36,085 nucleotides of DNA from an uncultured Lachnospiraceae bacterium (GTDB taxonomy: Bacteria > Bacillota > Clostridia > Lachnospirales > Lachnospiraceae). The position numbers were made by a program, and so were the translations under genes. The DNA is taken from contig CANQDA010000035.1 of the NCBI GenBank assembly GCA_947591155.1, forward strand, positions 1 through 36,085. The letters are read 5' to 3'. The notes below the pieces were generated by a model. It searched no databases. It was not told where the DNA came from and saw nothing but the letters and a program-made list of their open reading frames with translations. Shown in pieces: positions 25,443-34,317 of this stretch (position 1 is its first letter; each line of letters opens with the position of its first letter).

Positions 25443-26802
25443 GATCACGCTCTGGTACACAGGGATCCTGACACTGGTTCTGGCCCTTGGAATCCTGAGT
25501 GTGACAGGTTATACGGAATATTGCTTCCGTAAGGACGCCAGGAATGAGTTGTACGATGAACTCTCCGATTTCGGAAAAGATCTTGGGCGTATCACGGATC
25601 CGGAAACGGAACTTTTGAACCTGAATTATTATGATGACAGCGTTACTCTGGCGATTTTTAATCAGGAGGGGGAACTGGTAAGGGGACTCTATCCGGATGG
25701 TTTTCCGTTAGATTATCCGTTTAAGAACGATGCACTTAGAAATGTCAGGAAGAACAATGAGTTCTGGATGGTTCTGGATCGCTCGTTTTCGATTGCGGGG
25801 CAGGAATACCAGGTGCGTGCGGTCTATACTTTAAGTCTGGTCGAGGCTGTACTGGGGAGAATTCTGCCCGGTATGATACTTATGGCTGTTGTTTTGCTGC
25901 TGTGCGCGGCGCTGATCGGGTACCGGATGCTGCGGAAAGCGCTCTACCCGATCTATACGATGAATCAGATGGTGAATGACATCACAAATTCCTCCGATCT
26001 GTCTTTACGCCTTCCGGAAGCGACGGCGAAGGATGAGTTGTCCTGCCTGACGGAGACATTCAATTATATGCTGAATCACCTGGAGGAAATGTTCAAGCGG
26101 GAGACAGAGTTTACCTCGGATGCAGCGCATGAACTGCGCACGCCGATCTCGGTGATTATTTCACACTGTGAGTATTGTCTGGAGGAACTCGATTTGAGCG
26201 CGGAGCTCAGGGAAGAGCTTGAGATTATCAGCAGGAAAGCCAGCGCGATGTCGGATCTCGTGTCGCAGCTGCTGATGATCGCGCGAAATGAGGGAGGAAG
26301 CTACAGGCCGGATTTTGAGGAGACTGATCTTAACGTGCTGATCGAGACGGTTTTAGATGAGCTGGGAGAGAAGGCGCAGGCATGCGGGATTACTCTTCGG
26401 TTTCAATACGAGGAAGAGCATACGGTCATTGTGTGTGATTTCAATCTTGTCATGCGGATGCTGATCAATCTGATCGGAAACGGAATCCATTACGGGAGAC
26501 CGAACGGGCATGTGACTGTGAAACTTGAAAAGGGAGAAAAGGGCTGCTGGATCCGCGTGCGGGACGACGGTATCGGGATCCCGGCGGAATGCGTCGATAA
26601 GATATGGAATCGCTTTTATCAGGTAGACGAGAGCCACAATCGCTCAGAAGGCTTCGGGCTGGGACTGCCGATGGTGAAGTGGATCGCCGAACTGCACGGA
26701 GGCCGGGCGGAGGTAAAGAGCATGCTGGACATCGGAAGTATATTCAGCGTATACCTGCCGTTTTCTCCCGGAAACACACAGAGCACGCATAGAGTAAACT
26801 AA
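25417..26802 (+). CDS. Sensor histidine kinase
   Basis: Membrane kinase of 461 residues paired with the preceding regulator. Transmembrane helices lie at about 11-31 and 148-170, framing an extracytoplasmic domain of about 115 residues. A HAMP segment follows (about 170-222), then the H-box DAAHELRTPISVI with His238. The ATPase domain has the N-box LINLIGNGIHYG, G1 VRDDGIGIP, F-box RFYQVD and G2 GFGLGLPMVKWI. GGAGGGAAGG precedes the ATG inside the regulator gene. The signal is unknown. Its stop codon directly abuts the stop codon of the convergent aroE. Confidence 0.95.
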   Translation: MLQNRIKYKITLWYTGILTLVLALGILSVTGYTEYCFRKDARNELYDELSDFGKDLGRITDPETELLNLNYYDDSVTLAIFNQEGELVRGLYPDGFPLDYPFKNDALRNVRKNNEFWMVLDRSFSIAGQEYQVRAVYTLSLVEAVLGRILPGMILMAVVLLLCAALIGYRMLRKALYPIYTMNQMVNDITNSSDLSLRLPEATAKDELSCLTETFNYMLNHLEEMFKRETEFTSDAAHELRTPISVIISHCEYCLEELDLSAELREELEIISRKASAMSDLVSQLLMIARNEGGSYRPDFEETDLNVLIETVLDELGEKAQACGITLRFQYEEEHTVIVCDFNLVMRMLINLIGNGIHYGRPNGHVTVKLEKGEKGCWIRVRDDGIGIPAECVDKIWNRFYQVDESHNRSEGFGLGLPMVKWIAELHGGRAEVKSMLDIGSIFSVYLPFSPGNTQSTHRVN

Positions 26803-27669
26803 TCATTCAAAGTATTTGCGCCTTACCTCCTCAACTGGCATATCCTGTCCTGTCCAGATATGAAACGCAGCGGCGCCCTGGTAGAGCAGCATGCGCATGC
26901 CGTTCATAGTACGGCAGCCTCGCTTCTCGGCTTCGCAGAGCAGTCTGGTCCGGCGCGGATTGTAGATGATGTCCGAGACCAGCAGGTCCGGATGCAGCCA
27001 TGTGGAATCCGCGATCGGAGACGCGTCCTCATGCGGCGCCATTCCGACAGAGGTGGCGTTTGTCAGCAGGCGGCTTCTGCGGATGCATTCTCTCACAGCC
27101 TCTGTATCAGCCATGTCGGTCACATCGGCGTGGCAGCCGGTATCGCGGCTGATCGTCTCCGCGAGATGGAGCGCTTTTTCCCAGGAACGTCCGCGCCGGT
27201 TCACGATGTGCAGGGCAGGGATGCCGTCGAGCGCCGCGTGCACCGCGATCGAAGCGGCAGCGCCGCCCGCTCCGAGCAGAGTCATCTCACTGGTCGACGG
27301 ATCGCAGCCGGCCTCGCGCACTGAGCGCATATAGCCGATACCGTCGGTGTTGTAGCCGATGAGCGTCCCGTCTTCATTTTTGACTGTATTGACCGCCCCG
27401 ATCATCCGCGCGGCCGGATCGATCTCGTCGAGAAACGGAAGGACGCGCTCCTTGTCCGGCATCGTGAGATTGAAGCCGAACACGTTCATCTGGCGGAGCG
27501 ACTGCACGATGCTTCCGAGGTCCGCGTGCTCCGTGTCAAAACACAGATAGACGCGATCCATTCCGAGCAGACGGAACGACTCGTTGTACATCATCGGGGA
27601 TAGGCTGTGTGTGACCGGCGTCCCGAGCAGGCAGCCGAGACGCGTGCGGCCGGTGATTTCGTGTGACAT
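26803..27669 (-). CDS. aroE: Shikimate dehydrogenase AroE
   Basis: NADP-dependent enzyme of 288 residues that reduces 3-dehydroshikimate to shikimate. Family segments are THSLSPMMYN (substrate serines), MPDKERVLPF (catalytic lysine), NTVKNEDGTLIGYNTDGIGY (catalytic aspartate), the nucleotide loop LLGAGGAAASIAVHA and the NRRGRS patch that reads NADP phosphate. The ending YQGAAAFHIWTGQDMPVE is typical. The ATG at 27669 has GAGGT upstream on its strand. It lies 10 bases behind a 49-residue gene and is divergent from aroD, which makes the substrate's precursor step. It meets the histidine kinase stop with no gap. Confidence 0.95.
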   Translation of the reverse strand: MSHEITGRTRLGCLLGTPVTHSLSPMMYNESFRLLGMDRVYLCFDTEHADLGSIVQSLRQMNVFGFNLTMPDKERVLPFLDEIDPAARMIGAVNTVKNEDGTLIGYNTDGIGYMRSVREAGCDPSTSEMTLLGAGGAAASIAVHAALDGIPALHIVNRRGRSWEKALHLAETISRDTGCHADVTDMADTEAVRECIRRSRLLTNATSVGMAPHEDASPIADSTWLHPDLLVSDIIYNPRRTRLLCEAEKRGCRTMNGMRMLLYQGAAAFHIWTGQDMPVEEVRRKYFE

Positions 27670-27679
27670 TTTGTTACCT

Positions 27680-27829
27680 CTAATCGTTTTTATTCTCTTT
27701 GGTACTCTGATTCTCAATCAACTTTTGTACTTTTTTCTTGGCATCTTCAAGATCTTTGCATCCATCCAGAATCATGTCAACCATTTCCAAAATCGTTTTG
27801 AATTGCTTATCTGTCATGACATCTACCAT
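27680..27829 (-). CDS. Small helical protein of unknown function (49 aa), upstream of aroE
   Basis: A 49-residue frame beginning MVDVMTDKQFKTILEMVDM and ending STKENKND. GGAGG lies seven bases before the ATG, an ideal ribosome binding site, and a consensus promoter stands about 90 bases upstream. The sequence reads as two amphipathic helices (TDKQFKTILEMVDMILDGC and LEDAKKKVQKLIEN) with a single cysteine. I do not recognise a function. It precedes aroE by 10 bases and must be co-transcribed with it. Coding is supported by the ribosome binding site, the length without stops in an AT-rich region, and the protein-like composition. Confidence 0.7.
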   Translation of the reverse strand: MVDVMTDKQFKTILEMVDMILDGCKDLEDAKKKVQKLIENQSTKENKND

Positions 27830-27919
27830 ATCCTTTCCTCCATTCTAAGCATTTGAGCCACTTTGCCGATTCGTTTATAATGATCCGTTTAAGGATTCTC
27901 TTTTGTTCTATTTAATATA

Positions 27920-27948
27920 ATCATATAGTGTCAAGTTATGCCTGTCAA
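27920..27948 (-). promoter_or_regulatory. Consensus promoter of the small gene and aroE
   Basis: On the minus strand, TTGACA (27948-27943), a 17-bp spacer and TATGAT (27925-27920). A second TTGACA lies inside the spacer. The start point is expected near 27913, giving a leader of about 85 bases. Confidence 0.85.
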
Positions 27949-27973
27949 CAAAAACGCGTCTCTTTTTCACGTC

Positions 27974-28002
27974 TTTTTTTTTCGGGCAGGATATGTTAAA
28001 CT
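27974..28002 (+). promoter_or_regulatory. Candidate promoter of aroD
   Basis: TAAACT (27997-28002) with extended -10 TGT just before it, as at ychF; the -35 position is only a T-run (27974-27979). Transcription would begin near 28009, directly in front of the long hairpin. Another plus-strand candidate is TTGAGC (27853-27858), 17 bp, TATAAT (27876-27881), which would overlap the divergent aroE promoter region. Confidence 0.5.
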
Positions 28003-28017
28003 ATATGCCAAAGCACA

Positions 28018-28130
28018 GCCACAGAAGCGAAGACGGCTGGATTTTCGGCGTGTTTTCCGGAAGAAGCATAGAACTGCTTGCTTACGGAAAATACGCCAGA
28101 AAGGGTACCGGCCGTCTTCGCTTCCGTGGC
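28018..28130 (+). promoter_or_regulatory. 113-nt long hairpin in the aroD leader
   Basis: Outer arms 28018-28040 and 28108-28130 pair over 23 positions with one mismatch and one wobble. Inner arms 28042-28059 and 28085-28102 pair over 18 positions with one mismatch and two wobbles. AAGC/GCTT can close the apex. The structure would start within about ten bases of the transcript 5' end. There is no T-tract after it, so it is not a terminator. It may be a cis-acting RNA control element or a MITE-like insertion. Confidence 0.75.
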
Positions 28131-28139
28131 GTACGGAAG
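28121..28139 (+). promoter_or_regulatory. Alternative hairpin covering the aroD ribosome binding site
   Basis: CTTCCGT (28121-28127) is perfectly complementary to ACGGAAG (28133-28139), which includes the front of the AAGGAG ribosome binding site (28137-28142). The left strand is part of the right arm of the long hairpin, so the two structures cannot form together. Confidence 0.55.
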
Positions 28140-28150
28140 GAGAATCTGGA

Positions 28151-28912
28151 ATGAAAAAAACTCAATTGACTGTGCGCGGTCTGATATTGGGCGACGGGAC
28201 GCCGAAGATCTGCGTCCCGCTGACGGCCGCGGACAGAGAAGAGCTGGAGCGGCAGGTCGACAGGATCATGGAGGGTCCCTTCGATCTGACGGAATGGCGG
28301 GCCGACTTTTATCGACAGACGGACGATGAGCTGTGGGTAGAGCATGCGCTTGCGTTTCTGCGCGGGCGTCTGGGCGACCGGCCGATTCTCTTTACCTTCC
28401 GGACAAAGGAGGAAGGCGGAGAGAGAAGTATAGCGATGGAGGAGTACGAGACGCTTTCCGAGCGCGCGGCTGGGAGCGGATCCGCCGACCTTGTCGACAT
28501 CGAGCTGAACCGGGGCGAGGAGCGACTGCGGCGCATGGCGGAGCGGATCCACGCGCACGGCGGAAAGCTCGTGGCGTCCTTCCACGATTTCGCCGGAACG
28601 CCGTCTGCGGAGAAGATTGCGATCCTTTTGACAAAGATGCAGGAGCTCGGCGCCGACATTACAAAGGCGGCTGTCATGCCGCAGTCGGAGGAGGACGTGT
28701 TGGCGCTCCTCGACGCGTCGGTTCTCATGAAACGGCAATACGCGGATCGCCCGTATATCACGATGGCGATGGGACGGTTGGGCGCAGTCAGCCGGCTGTG
28801 CGGTGCGCTTACCGGATCCGCCGTGACCTTCGCGACCGCTGGAAAGGCCTCCGCCCCCGGACAGCTCGACGCTGATCTGGTCGCGCGGCTGATTCCACTG
28901 TTGCAAATTTGA
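28151..28912 (+). CDS. aroD: Type I 3-dehydroquinate dehydratase AroD
   Basis: Shikimate-pathway enzyme of 253 residues that dehydrates 3-dehydroquinate through a Schiff base. Visible are TEWRADF (substrate binding), SFHDF with general base His145, ITKAAVMPQ with Schiff-base Lys172, and MGRLGAVSRLCG with the substrate arginine. These match the type I TIM-barrel class. The ATG at 28151 has AAGGAG eight bases upstream. The frame is open further 5' but that part runs through the hairpin. It is divergent from aroE, the next step in the pathway. Confidence 0.95.
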   Translation: MKKTQLTVRGLILGDGTPKICVPLTAADREELERQVDRIMEGPFDLTEWRADFYRQTDDELWVEHALAFLRGRLGDRPILFTFRTKEEGGERSIAMEEYETLSERAAGSGSADLVDIELNRGEERLRRMAERIHAHGGKLVASFHDFAGTPSAEKIAILLTKMQELGADITKAAVMPQSEEDVLALLDASVLMKRQYADRPYITMAMGRLGAVSRLCGALTGSAVTFATAGKASAPGQLDADLVARLIPLLQI

Positions 28913-28950
28913 GTGTAAAAGAGAATGCCCGCCGGCACATTTGGATTTTC

Positions 28951-29000
28951 GCTGTGATTTTTCGAAAGGCATATTACTGCCTGTTCGGAAAAATTACAGC
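28951..29000 (+). other. 50-nt hairpin between aroD and spoIIGA
   Basis: GCTGTGATTTTTC (28951-28963) pairs with GAAAAATTACAGC (28988-29000) with one wobble. Inside it GAA/TTC and AGGCA (28967-28971)/TGCCT (28978-28982) continue the stem with single-base bulges. No T-tract follows on the right. It may mark the aroD mRNA 3' end or act in the spoIIGA control region. Confidence 0.6.
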
Positions 29001-29017
29001 AGGAAGGGGAGCGAATG

Positions 29018-29105
29018 TGTCGGTGGACGTGTCGTAACTTGTCTACAAAAATGGCAGAAATGCCGCCCGTATTTGACAAATTTCACACCCTCTGCGGAGT
29101 ATACT
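29018..29105 (+). promoter_or_regulatory. spoIIG-type promoter with wide spacer and Spo0A-box-like sites
   Basis: TTGACA (29073-29078) and TATACT (29100-29105) are separated by 21 bp rather than 17. The B. subtilis spoIIG promoter, activated by Spo0A~P, is known for a similarly long spacer. Near-matches to the 0A box TGTCGAA occur at 29018 (TGTCGGT), 29030 (TGTCGTA) and 29040 (TGTCTAC). On the minus strand one (TGTCAAA, 29078-29072) overlaps the -35. Confidence 0.7.
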
Positions 29106-29135
29106 GAGCTCAGTTGCATCCGCAGGGGGTGTTTT

Positions 29136-29912
29136 GTGTATTATGAGTTTTACATAGACCAGTTTTTTCTGGAACATCTTCTCACGGGGTATCTTTTGAT
29201 CGCCACGGCCGCGTCTCTTGGACGGCTGAAGTTGTCGCGAAAGCGGATCGCGGCGGGAAGCTTCGCCAATGCGGCCGCGATGACCCTGCTGGTATGTCTC
29301 GGACAGTCCGGCTGGTATTTCTTGTGCGTGCTGCTGGCCGGAAGCATTTTGTTTGCAGGGAAGAGAAGAGAAGAGTTCCTGAGAGGACTGTTCTTTTTAT
29401 TTCTGACGGGTGTGTGTTTCGGCGGCGTTCTGGAAGCGCTGCTGGGGATGTTCGGGCTTCCATTGATAGCGGGGACGGCGCTGGCGGTCCTTGCGCTCCG
29501 GATCGCCGGACGCTTTCTGATCCGACAGAAAGCGCTGCGCGACAGCCTTGTAACAGTGCGATTGCAATGGGAGGAGCGGACAGAGACGCTGCTCGGAATG
29601 ATCGACACGGGAAACAGTCTGGAGGAACCGCTCACCGGCCGGCCGGTCAGCATTGTGGACGCAGCGCCCGCGAGGCGATTGCTCGGGAGCGCATGGGAGG
29701 AACGGCGGGGATTTTACCTGATCCCGTATCACAGCGTCGGCACTGAACGGGGCTGGCTGCGCGGAGTGACGATCGATTGCATGACAGTGGAGCTCTCCGG
29801 GGGTCCGGCCGTTGTGGAAAGGCCGATCCTGGCGATCTATGACGGACAGCTGAGCGCAAACGGCCGTTTCCGGCTGATCCTGCATCCGCTGCACGCGAGA
29901 CCTGTGAATTAG
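29136..29912 (+). CDS. spoIIGA: Sporulation sigma-E processing protease SpoIIGA
   Basis: Membrane aspartic protease of 258 residues that cleaves pro-sigma-E in the mother cell after septation. The N-terminus YYEFYIDQFFLEHLLTGYLL is typical of the family. About five hydrophobic helices fill the first 130 residues. The C-terminal protease domain has the catalytic DTGN motif (Asp157) in GMIDTGNSLEEPLTGRPV and ends with the family-like ILAIYDGQLS. The start is GTG at 29136, six bases after AGGGGG, and matches the usual MYYEFYID start. The frame is open upstream but that part covers the promoter. sigE follows 54 bases later. Confidence 0.93.
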   Translation: MYYEFYIDQFFLEHLLTGYLLIATAASLGRLKLSRKRIAAGSFANAAAMTLLVCLGQSGWYFLCVLLAGSILFAGKRREEFLRGLFFLFLTGVCFGGVLEALLGMFGLPLIAGTALAVLALRIAGRFLIRQKALRDSLVTVRLQWEERTETLLGMIDTGNSLEEPLTGRPVSIVDAAPARRLLGSAWEERRGFYLIPYHSVGTERGWLRGVTIDCMTVELSGGPAVVERPILAIYDGQLSANGRFRLILHPLHARPVN

Positions 29913-29966
29913 AAGAAAATGGTAACTGTGAAGGTGCCGAACAATTGTGAAGAGGAGAGAAGAAAG

Positions 29967-30707
29967 ATGATTGTAAAGATTGCGATGCCTCAGCGGTTTC
30001 AGTTCAAGATGGCGGCGAATTTCGGGGACGTGCTGTTCCGGAAGCCGAGAGAGACGCATTATATCGGAGGAACGGAGGTACTTCCGGAGCCGCTCGAACC
30101 GGAGCAGGAGAAGGCTCTGCTTGAAATGCTCGGCAAAGAAGGGGATGCGAAGGCCAAGAGCCAGCTGATTGAGCACAACCTTCGTCTGGTCGTTTACATA
30201 GCAAAAAAATTTGACAACACGGGCATCGGCGTCGAGGATCTGATCTCAATCGGGACGATCGGCCTGATCAAGGCCATCAATACCTTTAATCCGGACAAGA
30301 AGATCAAGCTCGCGACCTATGCTTCGCGCTGTATCGAAAATGAGATCCTCATGTATCTGCGCCGCAACAGCAAAAACAAGATGGAGGTCTCTATTGACGA
30401 GCCGTTGAACGTGGACTGGGACGGGAATGAGTTGCTTCTCTCCGATATCCTCGGGACGGACGACGACGTGATCTCGCGTGATATGGAGACGGAGGCGGAA
30501 CACAACCTGCTGCTCGACGCGATCGCCCGTCTCTCCAAGCGCGAGCAGACGATTATTCATCTGCGCTTCGGCATCAACACGCAGGACGGCGAGGAGAAAA
30601 CACAGAAGGAAGTTGCCGATCTGCTCGGTATCTCCCAATCTTACATCTCCAGGCTGGAAAAGCGCATCATCAAGCGCCTGCGCAGGGAGATCGTGCGCTT
30701 CGAGTAA
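29967..30707 (+). CDS. sigE: RNA polymerase sporulation sigma factor SigE (pro-sigma-E)
   Basis: Sigma-70 family factor of 246 residues for early mother-cell transcription. A pro-sequence of about 33 residues ([19 protein letters not shown]) precedes the conserved cleavage region [12 protein letters not shown]. Region 2 shows [29 protein letters not shown] and [20 protein letters not shown]. Region 4 shows [14 protein letters not shown] and the helix-turn-helix [22 protein letters not shown]. The ATG at 29967 has AGGAG nine bases upstream; an ATG at 29919 would lengthen the pro-sequence by 16. sigG, often next, is absent; rpsL follows. Confidence 0.96.
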   Translation: MIVKIAMPQRFQFKMAANFGDVLFRKPRETHYIGGTEVLPEPLEPEQEKALLEMLGKEGDAKAKSQLIEHNLRLVVYIAKKFDNTGIGVEDLISIGTIGLIKAINTFNPDKKIKLATYASRCIENEILMYLRRNSKNKMEVSIDEPLNVDWDGNELLLSDILGTDDDVISRDMETEAEHNLLLDAIARLSKREQTIIHLRFGINTQDGEEKTQKEVADLLGISQSYISRLEKRIIKRLRREIVRFE

Positions 30708-30742
30708 AAATTTTTTGTCGAATCCCTTTCTCAAAATTTTCC

Positions 30743-30771
30743 TTGACAACACCATAAACCGCCCGTATAAT
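30743..30771 (+). promoter_or_regulatory. Consensus promoter of the str operon
   Basis: TTGACA (30743-30748), a 17-bp spacer and TATAAT (30766-30771), both boxes perfect. The start point is near 30778. The leader of about 135 bases contains the long-range pair GCAGCC (30816-30821) / GGCTGC (30874-30879). An exact Spo0A box, TGTCGAA, lies at 30716-30722. Confidence 0.93.
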
Positions 30772-30912
30772 AGGAAAGTGCGCTAATACGCATTGATTTT
30801 TTGCGCATATTTTTAGCAGCCACAGAAGCTCAGGGCATGCGGCCGGAAGCGTACAAAACAGCAAGTACGGGACGGCTGCAAAGACTCGACAAAATCAGGA
30901 GGTGAAAGAGTA

Positions 30913-31332
30913 GTGCCAACATTTAACCAGTTAGTCAGAAAAGGCAGACAGACATCAGCGAAGAAGTCTGCAGCACCGGCTCTTCAGAAGGGATTCAATT
31001 CTCTCAGAAAGAAGGCGACGAACACGTCTTCCCCGCAGAAGAGAGGCGTCTGCACGGCGGTGAAGACCGCTACGCCGAAGAAGCCGAACTCGGCCCTTCG
31101 TAAGATCGCCAGAGTACGTCTGTCGAACGGTATCGAGGTCACAAGCTACATTCCGGGTGAGGGACACAACCTTCAGGAGCACAGCGTTGTGCTGATCCGC
31201 GGCGGCAGGGTGAAGGACCTTCCGGGTACCAGATACCATATCGTCAGGGGAACGCTTGATACGGCAGGTGTTGCGAAGAGAAGACAGGCGCGTTCCAAAT
31301 ACGGCGCCAAGAGACCGAAAGACGCGAAGTAA
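30913..31332 (+). CDS. rpsL: 30S ribosomal protein S12
   Basis: Decoding-centre protein of 139 residues. The sequence is near-canonical: [13 protein letters not shown] at the start, [20 protein letters not shown] with the streptomycin-region lysine unchanged, and GGRVKDLPG with the aspartate that can be methylthiolated. The wild-type lysines at both classic resistance sites suggest streptomycin sensitivity. The start is GTG at 30913 with a full AGGAGGTGA ribosome binding site at 30897-30905. It is the first gene of the str operon. Confidence 0.98.
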   Translation: MPTFNQLVRKGRQTSAKKSAAPALQKGFNSLRKKATNTSSPQKRGVCTAVKTATPKKPNSALRKIARVRLSNGIEVTSYIPGEGHNLQEHSVVLIRGGRVKDLPGTRYHIVRGTLDTAGVAKRRQARSKYGAKRPKDAK

Positions 31333-31427
31333 TCAAAACGATCGTTCGCTGAATTTTGGTTGATTTTATCACAAATCGGTTTTTGTTTCATCTCATGTTA
31401 TATGGAGTTCTTGTTGCCGGGTGGCTG

Positions 31428-32019
<592 letters not shown>

Positions 32020-32161
32020 ACCGAAGGCAGAGAGCATTGAAGTTTTGGCGGAGGCTTTCTGGTCTTGGTATGAGTCTCCGGCAAATATTTGCTGCCTGCG
32101 CAGCACCTGAGGAGTGCGGCAGGGATGCAGCTTTGATGCGATCGATGAGGAGGAGAAAATT

Positions 32162-34279
32162 TTGGCTGGAAGAGAATATCCATTAGAGAGAACCAGAAAC
32201 ATCGGTATTATGGCTCACATCGATGCGGGTAAGACTACATTGACCGAGCGTATTCTCTACTATACCGGTGTCAATTACAAGATCGGTGATACCCATGAGG
32301 GCACTGCGACGATGGACTGGATGGAGCAGGAGCAGGAGAGAGGTATCACGATCACATCAGCGGCGACGACCTGTCACTGGACGCTGCAGGAAAACTGTAA
32401 GCCGAAGGAGGGCGCGCTGGAGAACCGTATCAACATCATCGACACCCCGGGCCATGTGGACTTCACCGTGGAGGTGGAGCGTTCCCTGCGTGTCCTGGAC
32501 GGCGCGGTAGGCGTGTTCTGCGCGAAGGGCGGCGTTGAGCCGCAATCCGAGAACGTGTGGCGTCAGGCGGATACCTACAATGTTCCGCGTATGGCGTTCA
32601 TCAACAAGATGGACATCATGGGTGCCGATTTCTACGCTGCGGTCGATCAGATCAGAGGCAGGCTCGGCAAGAACGCGATCTGCGTGCAGCTGCCGATCGG
32701 CAAGGAAGACTGGTTTAAGGGCATCATCGATCTGTTCGAGATGAAGGCTTACATTTACAATGACGAAAAGGGCGAGGACATCTCCATCGTCGATATCCCG
32801 GAGGATATGAAAGAAGACGCGGAGCTGTACCGCACGGAGCTTGTCGAGAAGATCTGTGAGCTGGATGACGACCTGATGATGCAGTACCTGGAGGGCGAAG
32901 AGCCGTCCGTGGACGACATGAAGGCCGTGCTGCGCAGGGCGACCTGCGAGTGTACCGCTGTTCCGGTGTGCTGCGGAAGCGCGTACCGCAACAAGGGTGT
33001 GCAGAAGCTTCTGGACGCGGTTGTTGAGTATATGCCGGCTCCGACCGACATCCCGGCGATCAAGGGCACGGATCTGGACGGCAATGAGGTGGAGAGACAT
33101 TCCTCCGATGAGGAGCCGTTCTCTGCTCTGGCGTTCAAGATCATGGCGGACCCGTTCGTAGGAAAGCTTGCATTTTTCCGTGTTTATTCCGGCACGATGA
33201 ATTCCGGTTCCTATGTGCTCAACGCCACGAAGGGCAAGAAGGAGCGGGTAGGCCGTATCCTGCAGATGCACGCGAACAAGCGCGCGGAGCTTGACAAGGT
33301 GTATTCCGGCGATATCGCGGCTGCGGTCGGTTTCAAGATCACGACGACCGGCGATACGATCTGCGACGAGCAGCATCCGGTGATCCTTGAGTCTATGGAG
33401 TTCCCGGAGCCGGTTATCGAGCTCGCGATCGAGCCGAAGACCAAGGCAGGACAGGGCAAGATGGGCGAGGCGCTCGCGAAGCTGGCAGAGGAGGATCCGA
33501 CGTTCCGTGCTCATACGGATCAGGAGACCGGACAGACGATCATCGCAGGCATGGGCGAGCTCCATCTGGAGATCATCGTCGACCGTCTGCTGCGTGAGTT
33601 CAAGGTGGAGGCGAACGTGGGCGCGCCGCAGGTGGCCTACAAGGAGACCTTTACGAAGGAAGTCACCGTGGACAGCAAGTATGCGAAGCAGTCCGGCGGA
33701 CGCGGCCAGTACGGCCATTGTAAGGTGATCTTCACACCGATGGATCCGAACGGCGAGGAGACCTTCCAGTTCGAGTCGACCGTAGTCGGCGGCGCGATCC
33801 CGAAGGAGTACATCCCGGCGGTCGGAGAGGGCATCGAGGAGGCGGCGAAGGCCGGTATCCTCGGCGGATATCCGGTACTCGGCGTTCACGCGAACGTGTT
33901 CGACGGTTCCTACCACGAGGTCGACTCCAGTGAGATGGCGTTCCACATCGCGGGTTCTCTTGCATTCAAGGATGCGATGAAGCAGGGCAATCCGGTTCTG
34001 CTTGAGCCGATTATGAAAGTGGAGGTGACGATGCCTGAGGAGTACATGGGCGACGTCATCGGCGACATCAACTCGCGCCGCGGGCGCATCGAGGGCATGG
34101 AGGATATCGGCGGCGGCAAGATGGTGAAGGGCTATGTTCCGCTTGCGGAGATGTTCGGCTACTCGACAGACCTTCGCTCCAAGACACAGGGGCGCGGCAA
34201 CTACTCGATGTTCTTCGAGCGTTACGAGCAGGTTCCGAAGTCCGTGCAGGAGAAGGTACTGAACGAGAAATCGAAGTAA
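32162..34279 (+). CDS. fusA: Translation elongation factor G
   Basis: Ribosomal translocase GTPase of 705 residues. G motifs are intact: [13 protein letters not shown] (G1), [10 protein letters not shown] (G2), DTPGHVDFT (G3) and NKMD (G4). Domain IV and V segments are also present ([41 protein letters not shown]). The start is TTG at 32162, eight bases after AGGAGG, giving the family N-terminus [15 protein letters not shown]. No ATG in frame lies nearby downstream. The 142-bp gap after rpsG contains several imperfect hairpins but no promoter I could support. Confidence 0.97.
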   Translation: MAGREYPLERTRNIGIMAHIDAGKTTLTERILYYTGVNYKIGDTHEGTATMDWMEQEQERGITITSAATTCHWTLQENCKPKEGALENRINIIDTPGHVDFTVEVERSLRVLDGAVGVFCAKGGVEPQSENVWRQADTYNVPRMAFINKMDIMGADFYAAVDQIRGRLGKNAICVQLPIGKEDWFKGIIDLFEMKAYIYNDEKGEDISIVDIPEDMKEDAELYRTELVEKICELDDDLMMQYLEGEEPSVDDMKAVLRRATCECTAVPVCCGSAYRNKGVQKLLDAVVEYMPAPTDIPAIKGTDLDGNEVERHSSDEEPFSALAFKIMADPFVGKLAFFRVYSGTMNSGSYVLNATKGKKERVGRILQMHANKRAELDKVYSGDIAAAVGFKITTTGDTICDEQHPVILESMEFPEPVIELAIEPKTKAGQGKMGEALAKLAEEDPTFRAHTDQETGQTIIAGMGELHLEIIVDRLLREFKVEANVGAPQVAYKETFTKEVTVDSKYAKQSGGRGQYGHCKVIFTPMDPNGEETFQFESTVVGGAIPKEYIPAVGEGIEEAAKAGILGGYPVLGVHANVFDGSYHEVDSSEMAFHIAGSLAFKDAMKQGNPVLLEPIMKVEVTMPEEYMGDVIGDINSRRGRIEGMEDIGGGKMVKGYVPLAEMFGYSTDLRSKTQGRGNYSMFFERYEQVPKSVQEKVLNEKSK

Positions 34280-34301
34280 GAGAAAAGCAAACCCAGCCCG
34301 T

Positions 34302-34317
34302 CGCAAATAAATTTGCG
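34302..34317 (+). other. Hairpin between fusA and tuf
   Basis: CGCAAA (34302-34307) pairs with TTTGCG (34312-34317) over TAAA. A T-run follows only about 15 bases later, so termination would be weak at best. It may allow partial read-through from fusA into tuf. Confidence 0.45.

Noticed and set aside
27993..28154. A 53-codon plus-strand reading frame through the long hairpin, ending in an ATGA overlap with aroD, as a possible leader peptide.
   Set aside because: The likely transcript start lies near 28009, after its ATG. No proper ribosome binding site is present, and the two hairpin arms constrain the sequence. It cannot be excluded if the upstream promoter at 27853 is used.
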